The translations under genes and the position numbers were made by a program. A stretch of 15,903 bases of DNA, taken from Phycisphaerae bacterium. Its GTDB lineage: Bacteria; Planctomycetota; Phycisphaerae; Sedimentisphaerales; SG8-4. This document shows, piece after piece, positions 1-6,784 of the stretch. The stretch covers positions 1-15,903 of the forward strand of contig JAUWLI010000025.1 of the NCBI GenBank assembly GCA_030613765.1, given 5' to 3'. Under the pieces are notes generated by a model. It made no database searches and had not been told where the DNA came from. It saw only the letters and a list, made by a program, of their open reading frames with translations. Each line of letters begins with the position of its first letter. Position 1 is the first letter of the stretch.

Positions 1-3000
1 TGAACATGTTGAGATGCTCGGAGAGTACGTCAAGAAATATTCAGACTGGGCGGAGGTTGTCAACAAGCTGACAGATGAAGAATTTGTGGAAAAATACGAG
101 AGCGCCAAAACAGCCCTCGATAAATTAAACCTGACCGAAGACCAGATAGACTTCTGCCTGGAAATGCCGGAGAAATCAGCGGAAAGACGGTTAGAAATTG
201 AAAAACTGATAACCGAGTTTTCCGACCGAGAGGATAAAATCAGGGCGGTAGTAGCGGCGTTCGACGAGTACCGCCCATATAAAGGCAGACTCGACGACCC
301 GAAAGACCTGCAGCGAATGCTCAAAGGCGCGGGCATACTGGAGTTTAGAATACTGCCTACGATCGATGAGCCTGATATTGATGTCGACGAGATGACCAGA
401 CAAGCCGAACTGCTCAAGACAAAGGGGCCTAAATTTGCTTCGAACGCCTCAAAGGGCAAATATGTATGGTGCGAAATAGAAGATATCAAGGAATGGAAAA
501 TAACCAATGCGATTGTTGCGCAATTTGGCGAGAAGTATTTCGTGCTGGCAAGCGACCAGGCAAGTGAAAGCCTGCTTCACAAAACCGAAGGGCCAAGGGC
601 CTGGAAACTCGTAAGGTCCTTCCCATCTACTGACCAAATGGGCCGAAGAGCCATCGGTTTTTCGCTGAATGACAAAGGGGGAATACTATTCGGCAAGCTT
701 ACCGGAAACAATATTGACCGGCCTTTGTGTATTCTTCTGGATGGTATCGCAATATCGGCTCCAAGCATTAACGAGAGAATAGGTGCCTCCGGCATAATAA
801 AGGGCAGCTTCAATCAAACAGCCGTTTTTGATATGGTCGACAAGCTGAATGCCGGCTCTTTGCCGGCGAGACTGATAGAGCAGCCGATGTCGATAAAGAC
901 TATCGGGCCATCCATCGGCGCCGACAACAGGGACAAAGGTATCTCCGCCGGCCTCGTCGGTTTATGCCTGGTGGTGCTTTGTATGCTGGTTTACTATACG
1001 CTGGCCGGCTGCATCGCCGATATGGCCCTGCTTATGAACCTTCTGTTCGTATTAGCCATAATGGCGCTTATACGAGCAACGTTCACCTTACCGGGCATCG
1101 CGGGCATGATACTAACCATTGGTATGAGCGTTGATGCGAACGTGCTTATTTTTGAGAGAATCCGTGAAGAACAACAGAAAGGCTCGTCGCTGAGAATCGC
1201 CATACGAAACGGCTACCAGCGAGCATTCAGGACCATCTTAGATGCCAACATCACCACATTTATCACAGCCGCGATTCTCTTCTGGGTCGCCTCTGAAGAA
1301 ATAAAAGGCTTTGCGCTGGTTCTTATGTTAGGCATCGGCTCGAGTATGTTCACGGCATTGTTTGTGACCCGTGTGGTTTTCGATTTTCTTTTGGACAAGC
1401 GAATTATCAAAGAGCATTTACTTATGCTTAATCTGATACGCAAACCAAATATAAACTGGATGGCTTTGCGGCCAGTGTTTCTTGGGATATCAACCGTACT
1501 TATCGCAGCAGGCCTGTTCGTGTTCTTTACAAGAGACGATACAACGAACAATAAATACGGTATCGAATTTACCGCCGGAACAAGCGCCCAAATCAACCTA
1601 AAAGATAATATCAATCTTTCCCGGCAGGAAGTTGAAAACAGAATACGCAAAATGGGAATGGACGCGAACAATCCCAATCCTGCCCTTGCAACTACAAGAG
1701 TCTACAGCATCGGAAAGCCGAAGCCGAATATACAAAGTAAAGACGGTGAAAAAACATACAAACAATATGAAATTAGTACTACTGAAACGAACAAATCGAC
1801 CACTACTATTACTCTTCCGGGATCGTCACAGCATACCTTTGAAACGGTTACTTCAGCAATTACAAAAGCCGATGATGAATTCGGCGGTGGACTAAGCAAC
1901 TTGCAAATAACAGAACAGAGCAGCAATACATTTGTGGTAACAACAAGCCAAATGAACAAATCGCTGGTAACAAATGTGCTTACTACCGCTTTTGCTGACG
2001 CTAACGTCTTTGCTGATGCCAACATCGGAGAACCACAAGTCGATGAGGTTGTCAATGACGCGATACTCAAAGCCTTCGAAGGCGATCTGGAAATCCAGCA
2101 AAACCTTTCACCGACAATCACCGGACAGGAAAAAATAACCGAAGAGCTTATTGATTCTTATCCGGCGCTTGCTGACTTTCTGGGTGGTATTAAAATTACG
2201 TGCGACATTACCAGGGCGGCCACAGCAGAAGAAATCAACTCCCGATTGGCCGATTTGCAATACAAGCCTGATATGCAGCACCTTAACCGGTATAGCCATA
2301 AAATCCTCAAATCTGACATCACAGAAATGGAACCCAATGAACCGGCAAATTCCTTCGTGTATATAAGCGTCGAGCCGGAGGCAGGCTTCCGCGAACTAAC
2401 CGAAGATGAATGGACGCGGTTTGTTGAGAACGAAAGAACAAGATTGTTAGGTGCAACGAGACTTGAAACATCACTTCCCCGAGTGACTCAGATAGACCCC
2501 TCAGTCGGCGCAGAGGCAAAGCAACAGGCACTGATTGCTATTGTTCTGTCGTTATTTGCAATCGTTACTTATATCTGGGTTCGATTCGGAGATTTCCGGT
2601 ACGGCCTTGCCGCGATTGCAGCGCTGGTGCATGATGTGTGCATTACATTGGGTGCCATCACGGTCTGCACGTATATCGCAAGCACAACGATAGGAGAAAC
2701 ACTTTTGATTGGAGATTTCAAAATCAATCTTGCAATAATAGCGGCGCTGCTGACAATCATCGGATACTCTCTTAACGATACGATAGTCGTTTTCGACCGT
2801 ATACGCGAAAATAGAAAGAAGGCCCGCCTCGTTCCGCAAACAATTACGAACAGCATTAACCAGACTATCTCCAGAACGGTCCTGACATCGTTTACAACGT
2901 TCATAGTCGTGCTGATAATGTATATCTTCGGCGGGCAGGGACTCAGAGGCTTTACCTTTGCAATCGGCTTCGGCATTATCATAGGCACGTACTCTTCGAT

Positions 3001-3112
3001 CGCGATAGCCGCACCGATATTGCTGCTCGGCACTAAAGCCGGAAGTGATAAAGATCGTAAGAGCATAAGGGCAAAAGAGCAAAAGAACAGAAGGAAAAAA
3101 GAGCGTAAATAG
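1..3112 (+). CDS. secDF: SecDF fusion, protein-export membrane subunit (5' end outside window)
   Basis: This is the accessory SecYEG subunit that uses the proton gradient to pull exported proteins through the inner membrane. The reading frame is open to the left edge (first whole codon at base 2). The usual N-terminal SecD transmembrane helix and its GLDLRGG block are absent, so the gene is truncated by the window and the ATG at 14 is probably internal. Counting from that ATG, SecD periplasmic sequence fills residues 1-305, including LLDGIAISAPSI at 241-252. The SecD membrane bundle spans about 307-460, with TIGMSVDANVLIFERIRE at 368-385. A SecF helix at about 484-505 follows, then GIEFTAGT (516-523), a long periplasmic region to about 836, and SecF helices with GYSLNDTIVVFDRIREN at 917-933. 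The C-terminus is Lys/Arg-rich. SecD and SecF are separate genes in many bacteria and fused in others. The roughly 330-residue SecF periplasmic region is much larger than usual. Identity is very secure. Confidence 0.96.
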   Translation, partial: EHVEMLGEYVKKYSDWAEVVNKLTDEEFVEKYESAKTALDKLNLTEDQIDFCLEMPEKSAERRLEIEKLITEFSDREDKIRAVVAAFDEYRPYKGRLDDPKDLQRMLKGAGILEFRILPTIDEPDIDVDEMTRQAELLKTKGPKFASNASKGKYVWCEIEDIKEWKITNAIVAQFGEKYFVLASDQASESLLHKTEGPRAWKLVRSFPSTDQMGRRAIGFSLNDKGGILFGKLTGNNIDRPLCILLDGIAISAPSINERIGASGIIKGSFNQTAVFDMVDKLNAGSLPARLIEQPMSIKTIGPSIGADNRDKGISAGLVGLCLVVLCMLVYYTLAGCIADMALLMNLLFVLAIMALIRATFTLPGIAGMILTIGMSVDANVLIFERIREEQQKGSSLRIAIRNGYQRAFRTILDANITTFITAAILFWVASEEIKGFALVLMLGIGSSMFTALFVTRVVFDFLLDKRIIKEHLLMLNLIRKPNINWMALRPVFLGISTVLIAAGLFVFFTRDDTTNNKYGIEFTAGTSAQINLKDNINLSRQEVENRIRKMGMDANNPNPALATTRVYSIGKPKPNIQSKDGEKTYKQYEISTTETNKSTTTITLPGSSQHTFETVTSAITKADDEFGGGLSNLQITEQSSNTFVVTTSQMNKSLVTNVLTTAFADANVFADANIGEPQVDEVVNDAILKAFEGDLEIQQNLSPTITGQEKITEELIDSYPALADFLGGIKITCDITRAATAEEINSRLADLQYKPDMQHLNRYSHKILKSDITEMEPNEPANSFVYISVEPEAGFRELTEDEWTRFVENERTRLLGATRLETSLPRVTQIDPSVGAEAKQQALIAIVLSLFAIVTYIWVRFGDFRYGLAAIAALVHDVCITLGAITVCTYIASTTIGETLLIGDFKINLAIIAALLTIIGYSLNDTIVVFDRIRENRKKARLVPQTITNSINQTISRTVLTSFTTFIVVLIMYIFGGQGLRGFTFAIGFGIIIGTYSSIAIAAPILLLGTKAGSDKDRKSIRAKEQKNRRKKERK

Positions 3113-3114
3113 CT

Positions 3115-3141
3115 GGTTCACAGGCAATAAAGGTATATAAT
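3115..3141 (+). promoter_or_regulatory. Possible promoter for the LysM gene
   Basis: A perfect TATAAT lies at 3136-3141, 8 bases before the ATG at 3150, inside the 37-bp gap after secDF. The -35 side (GGTTCA at 3115-3120, 15-bp spacing) is poor. If it is a real -10, the transcript would be almost leaderless. The surrounding GTATATAATC is identical to the -10 region before the gene at 13854. Co-transcription with secDF is equally possible. The nearest SD-like stretch (AAAGG at 3129-3133) is rather far from the ATG. Confidence 0.35.
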
Positions 3142-3149
3142 CACGAAAA

Positions 3150-3551
3150 ATGCCAAAGGATTTCAAAATAGGAATGCTTGCGGGCCTGGTAGCAATAATC
3201 TGTACCGGGCTGTGGCTGTCAACGCGTCCGAACTTAAGTACAAGAGCAACAATCCCGGGTCCTGAGAACAGTGAAGCTGAGCAGGAAGAAGTTATCGGGC
3301 AGCTGAGTTTTGAGCCGAACATACCGGACAGCAGGTCGGTTGAAACAGAGATTGCCGGTAACAAGAAAACAGCAAAAGATGTAAAGGAACCAAGATACCA
3401 TACGGTGCAAAATGGCGACACGCTATCCGGCATTTCCTATCAATACTATGGCGCCGAGCACAAATGGCAAAAGATCCTCGATGCCAACCGAGACGTTATA
3501 CAAAATGTGAACAATCTTAGACTGGGTGTGAGACTAATCATCCCTGAATAA
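3150..3551 (+). CDS. Small membrane-anchored LysM-domain protein
   Basis: This 133-residue protein probably binds peptidoglycan from an inner-membrane anchor. Residues 1-5 are short and charged, and a hydrophobic helix spans about 6-24. Residues 25-80 are a polar, probably disordered linker rich in Glu, Asn and Pro. A single LysM domain occupies about 82-131, opening with YHTVQNGDTLSGIS and ending with LRLGVRLIIPE, the typical start and finish of the fold. LysM domains recognise N-acetylglucosamine-containing glycans. No catalytic domain is present, so a structural or scaffolding role is more likely than hydrolysis. It starts 37 bp after secDF on the same strand and may share its transcript. 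Its stop lies 13 bp from the stop of the convergent beta-helix gene. The domain call is secure; the cellular role is inferred. Confidence 0.9.
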   Translation: MPKDFKIGMLAGLVAIICTGLWLSTRPNLSTRATIPGPENSEAEQEEVIGQLSFEPNIPDSRSVETEIAGNKKTAKDVKEPRYHTVQNGDTLSGISYQYYGAEHKWQKILDANRDVIQNVNNLRLGVRLIIPE

Positions 3552-3564
3552 TCTCGGCATACGG

Positions 3565-5622
3565 TTACGGGGGTGGGTCTATAACAACGGTTGTGCTTCC
3601 GATAAAGCCGCCGTAGTCCTCATACACTTCGAGAGTATAAACGCCGGGCTCAAATGGACCAAGCGTTGCGGTTACCGGGTAATCGCATATACAAAAGCAA
3701 GGTGCACTAACGTACTCGATTTCACGTATTATTATGATGTTCTCCTCTACCACCATTTGCAGTTCGATTTTGTCCTTGCAGCAGTTTGCAACCATCATGT
3801 CCACGAAGTGAATATAGCGGTCTTCGACGGTAACAGTGAATCGCGTTTCTATCGCCTGCTCTATCGCTAACGAGCGAAACGAGTTTGGATCGCAGTCCTC
3901 TATTTGATAATAAGTTATGCACGGCTCCAAAGCTGTCGGATATGACCACTGCAAGCCGAAGAAAGCGAAATCGTTGAAATCGACCGACTGGCTGCGATTA
4001 AGGTCGCTGGGAATACACTCACCTGTTTGGAGCCAATAATTAACGAAGGCTTTGAGGTCATTAGAATCTACTACCCAGTCATTAGTCATATCGGCGATGC
4101 TGCGCCAGTTAGCCGGCGACTTGCTCGCCTCGGCTGTGCCGCCGTATGCTCCCATATTTCTTCGAATATTATTTGGCTCATTCGGCTCGTCGCCCAAAGA
4201 ACAACCCGGATTGCCCGCATCTATGCATGGACTGGTCACATCATCCAACACCCAGCCTTGGCTATTTGGGTCCCACCTTCCCGCCTGAGATTTCAAATGA
4301 TAATCTCCTTCAAGCCAGAAATCATCATTCGCGTCCTCCGGCGTTCCATTTGGGTCCCAATAGCCCGGCTCGACAAAACACGGGTCGGCGTCGATATTGC
4401 CTTCGCCTGGCCAGGCGTTTTGTACATCGCTGTAGGTAATCGTAATCGTCGAGCCGTCGTTGTTCCATACTTCGTCGCCTCCATCCCAGATGATACAGTT
4501 GGCGACTTGAAGGTCGCTTGGATACTTCTGCAAATAAGAATCGCAAGCCAGAGCGTTTCCATGAAGTGCCGAATTATCCGCAAACGTGCAATTGACGACT
4601 GCTGGTTCATTGATACCGGTGTAGCCGTGGTTGTATATGGCACCTCCATTGATGCCTGCAGTATTTCCTGTGAAGATGCAGTTTCTTAAGGTTGGGCTGC
4701 TGCCGCGCGTATTGAAGATTGCGCCGCCGGAGTATTGGGCCGAGTTGGCAATGAAACGGCAGTTGGTCAGTATCGGAGAACATTGGTAGTTATATATTGC
4801 GCCGCCTGAGTCGGCGGAGTTGCCGCTAAAAGTGCAGTTGGTTAGAATCGGGCTGCCATCAATTAGTATCCCGCCTCCTATTCCTGTAGCAGTGTTCCCT
4901 CTGAACGTGCAGTTGCTAATCGTGGGGCTGCCATAGCAGCAGATTCCGCCACCCTGGCTCGCCGAGTTACCCGCGATGATATTATCGGTGATGGTTGGGG
5001 AGCTGGCCCCATAGCAGCGGATGCCACCACCGCCGCCGCCGGGTTCACAATGGTTGTCACTGATAGTGTTGCCAACAATAAGTGGTGAAGCTCCACCCCA
5101 GCACCCTATGCCGGCTCCACCGTCAGCGTCATACTCTATCTTGTTCCCTGTAATGATGTTGTTCCTGATTATCGGCGAGGACGCAATGCAGAGTATGCCG
5201 CCACCCGTACCATTGAACCCATTGGTGATTGTGAGGCCCTCAACAATGGAGTTTTCATCTTCGCCACTATGGAAATAGAATCCTCGATGATTTTCTAATT
5301 CGGTGCCGTTGCAGTCAATGATTGTTGCAGCAACGATGTTTGGGTCTTTTGGGTTTGTGCTGCGAATGGTGATGGCTTTGCCCCTAAAGTCTATATCACG
5401 GTTGCCATCGCCACGGAAGGTGCCGGGGGCGAGGATAATGGTATCGCCATCAACCGCCGCTTCTATCGCCGCTTGAATAGAAGGATACTGAATGTCAGAT
5501 TGTAAATCGGCCCAAGATGAGCCATCGTTTGCACCCGTAGCATCGTCATCGACGTAGATTATTTCCGCTTGGCAGGGAATGGCTACAAAAAGGCATGCTA
5601 AAGAGAAAATTAGCTTCTTCAT
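3565..5622 (-). CDS. Exported right-handed beta-helix protein with dockerin-like segment
   Basis: This 685-residue protein has a clear signal peptide (MKKLIFSLACLFVAIPCQA, residues 1-19). The segment at 22-70 (IYVDDDATGANDGSSW onward, then IQAAIEAAVDGDTI) is the usual lead-in of planctomycete beta-helix proteins. Residues about 115-380 hold degenerate repeats of about 24 residues with SPxxxNCxFxGN and GGAIYN signatures, like chlamydial Pmp repeats and parallel beta-helix proteins. Residues about 511-558 carry two Asp-rich dockerin-like repeats (DMTNDWVVDSNDLKAF and DLNRSQSVDFNDFAFF). A final domain of about 120 residues has Cys pairs (CC at 614-615; CFCIC at 642-646). It may be a surface or secreted adhesin or glycan-associated protein; no catalytic motif is visible. 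The ATG at 5622 is chosen because GGAGG sits 8 bases upstream. An in-frame TTG at 5637 overlaps that SD and is unlikely to be the start. Confidence 0.88.
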   Translation of the reverse strand: MKKLIFSLACLFVAIPCQAEIIYVDDDATGANDGSSWADLQSDIQYPSIQAAIEAAVDGDTIILAPGTFRGDGNRDIDFRGKAITIRSTNPKDPNIVAATIIDCNGTELENHRGFYFHSGEDENSIVEGLTITNGFNGTGGGILCIASSPIIRNNIITGNKIEYDADGGAGIGCWGGASPLIVGNTISDNHCEPGGGGGGIRCYGASSPTITDNIIAGNSASQGGGICCYGSPTISNCTFRGNTATGIGGGILIDGSPILTNCTFSGNSADSGGAIYNYQCSPILTNCRFIANSAQYSGGAIFNTRGSSPTLRNCIFTGNTAGINGGAIYNHGYTGINEPAVVNCTFADNSALHGNALACDSYLQKYPSDLQVANCIIWDGGDEVWNNDGSTITITYSDVQNAWPGEGNIDADPCFVEPGYWDPNGTPEDANDDFWLEGDYHLKSQAGRWDPNSQGWVLDDVTSPCIDAGNPGCSLGDEPNEPNNIRRNMGAYGGTAEASKSPANWRSIADMTNDWVVDSNDLKAFVNYWLQTGECIPSDLNRSQSVDFNDFAFFGLQWSYPTALEPCITYYQIEDCDPNSFRSLAIEQAIETRFTVTVEDRYIHFVDMMVANCCKDKIELQMVVEENIIIIREIEYVSAPCFCICDYPVTATLGPFEPGVYTLEVYEDYGGFIGSTTVVIDPPP

Positions 5623-5630
5623 CTCATTGT

Positions 5631-5635
5631 CCTCC
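5631..5635 (-). promoter_or_regulatory. Shine-Dalgarno site of the beta-helix gene
   Basis: GGAGG on the minus strand, 8 bases before the ATG at 5622. It fixes the start at 5622 and places the signal peptide at the exact N-terminus. Confidence 0.75.
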
Positions 5636-5658
5636 AATAAAGTTTATATATCTTTATT

Positions 5659-5687
5659 ATTATAGGACAGAGATACTGTAAATGCAA
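5659..5687 (-). promoter_or_regulatory. Sigma-70-type promoter of the beta-helix gene
   Basis: On the minus strand TTGCAT (5682-5687) and a perfect TATAAT (5659-5664) are separated by 17 bp. The predicted start point lies about 30 bases before the ATG at 5622, leaving room for the GGAGG site. The surrounding gap (5638-5744) has no other visible gene. Confidence 0.55.
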
Positions 5688-5744
5688 GTAAAAAACGCCG
5701 GAGTTTTTCTGTGCGTTTACCTCCTCCACGTCAAATAGCCGAAA

Positions 5745-6500
5745 TTAGAGCAATTTTGCGGCGTCTTTGTCGATGAGCCAGGTGACTTTATCGAGGATGG
5801 GCCAAAGGACGTGAATGGGATAGCGGACGTCGTCGGGCTTGCTTTTCAAGACCTCTTTTAAGATATCGGCCTTTTCCTGTCCTGAGACCAAAACAACTAA
5901 ATGAGATGCGGCACTTAAAACCGGATGGGTCAATGTTATGCGGTTTAGCTTATCATCCAGGAGATAGACGACGCAGACCAAATCTTCCATATCCAAAGGC
6001 GCAAAAGAATCTGGAAAGAGCGAGCCGGTATGGCCATCAGCACCCATGCCAAGTAAAATCAAATCAAACTGAGGGACTTTCTTTTGTTCCAAACAGAAAA
6101 CTCTACGGATGGTTTCTTCATAATGTTGAGCTGCAACATTAAAATCATCGAACTCGGTTGGAATCCTGTGAACGTTCTCTTCAGGAATTGCGACTTTAGG
6201 TAAGAAAGTATCGGCAGCGAGCTTGAAATTGCTCCACTGCGAGTCCGGAGGAACGTAGCGCTCGTCAACCCAGAACAAGTGTATTTTGTCCCATGACAGA
6301 GATGTTGCCTTCGGCGCTTCGCCCAGGAGTTCAAAAAATAGCTTTGGTGTATGGCCCCCTGAGATAGCCACGTAAAAAACGTCTTTCGCCTTTATCGCGT
6401 TTTGGGCTTCATCAACAAAAATCTCAACGCTTCTGGCCGCAAGATTTTCAGGGTCGGAAGTGACATCAAGATTCGGTTCATAACGTGTGGTTATTTCCAT
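5745..6500 (-). CDS. pgl: 6-phosphogluconolactonase (DevB/Pgl family)
   Basis: This enzyme hydrolyses 6-phosphogluconolactone to 6-phosphogluconate, the second step of the oxidative pentose-phosphate pathway, in the cytosol. The 251-residue length is normal for the family. Visible signatures are AISGGHTPKLFFELL at 45-59 (phosphate-binding loop of the NagB-like fold), FWVDERYVPPDSQWSNF at 76-92, and LLGMGADGHTGSLFP at 149-163, which carries the conserved GxDGHTxSLFP active-site block. The frame stays open upstream to 6578, but ATG 6500 is preferred. It has AAAGGGGG 7 bases upstream and begins just before the conserved core; the extra N-terminal 26 residues (Cys-, Gly- and Lys-containing) do not look like family sequence. 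No glucose-6-phosphate dehydrogenase or gnd gene is adjacent, so it appears to be transcribed alone. Confidence 0.93.
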   Translation of the reverse strand: MEITTRYEPNLDVTSDPENLAARSVEIFVDEAQNAIKAKDVFYVAISGGHTPKLFFELLGEAPKATSLSWDKIHLFWVDERYVPPDSQWSNFKLAADTFLPKVAIPEENVHRIPTEFDDFNVAAQHYEETIRRVFCLEQKKVPQFDLILLGMGADGHTGSLFPDSFAPLDMEDLVCVVYLLDDKLNRITLTHPVLSAASHLVVLVSGQEKADILKEVLKSKPDDVRYPIHVLWPILDKVTWLIDKDAAKLL

Positions 6501-6583
6501 GCCTTTACCCCCTTTCCCTGGGTTACATTTTGCCATAAAGAGCAAAACAGGCGTACCACTGCATAAAAAAGCATACATTTACT

Positions 6584-6612
6584 ATTATGCGCTTTCAGAG
6601 GCGGTTTTTCCA
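6584..6612 (-). promoter_or_regulatory. Possible promoter of pgl
   Basis: On the minus strand TGGAAA (6607-6612) and CATAAT (6584-6589) are spaced 17 bp apart. The match is 4 of 6 and 5 of 6 to consensus. The leader to the ATG at 6500 would be about 75 bases. Moderate to weak evidence. Confidence 0.3.
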
Positions 6613-6682
6613 GAAAAATCTCCAGAACCGGGAAAATTTTGTGTTACTTGCTAAGCCTTTGAATGGCAAGCACTTACAAAGC

Positions 6683-6732
6683 AAAAAGGCCGGTCTGTAA
6701 TCTCCCACAGGCAATATCAACAATCTGCCGGC
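6683..6732 (-). terminator. Possible terminator of the efflux operon
   Basis: About 50 bases past the RND stop, the minus strand reads GCCGG (6732-6728), a 34-base loop, CCGGC (6693-6689), then C and TTTTT (6687-6683). The short stem and long loop make it weak, although the loop can form an extra CTGT/ACAG stem. The rest of the gap between pgl and the pump gene shows nothing else. Confidence 0.28.
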
Positions 6733-6784
6733 AAAAAACTTTAATCCATTGCGAAGTTAGCAGGCCGGTATCCGGGGGTAACAG

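Noticed and set aside
2552..3433. Long 293-codon minus-strand reading frame opposite the SecF end and the LysM gene
   Set aside because: It lies entirely antisense to two well-identified genes, and its translation has no recognisable domain and Cys/Ser-rich shadow composition.
3584..3594. ACAAC-G-GTTGT palindrome near the convergent gene ends
   Set aside because: It could look like a shared terminator, but it has a single-base centre, no T-run, and lies in the coding end of the beta-helix gene.
4027..4689. 220-codon plus-strand reading frame opposite the beta-helix gene
   Set aside because: It mirrors repetitive coding sequence of the beta-helix protein, has no SD or family resemblance, and would end inside the repeats.
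4600..5230. Repetitive DNA resembling a tandem array
   Set aside because: The periodicity follows the degenerate 24-residue beta-helix repeats at protein level. There are no constant-length spacers or identical repeats, so it is not a CRISPR or satellite array.
6501..6578. N-terminal extension of 6-phosphogluconolactonase
   Set aside because: The extra 26 residues do not resemble family sequence, and the SD at 6508-6515 fits the ATG at 6500.
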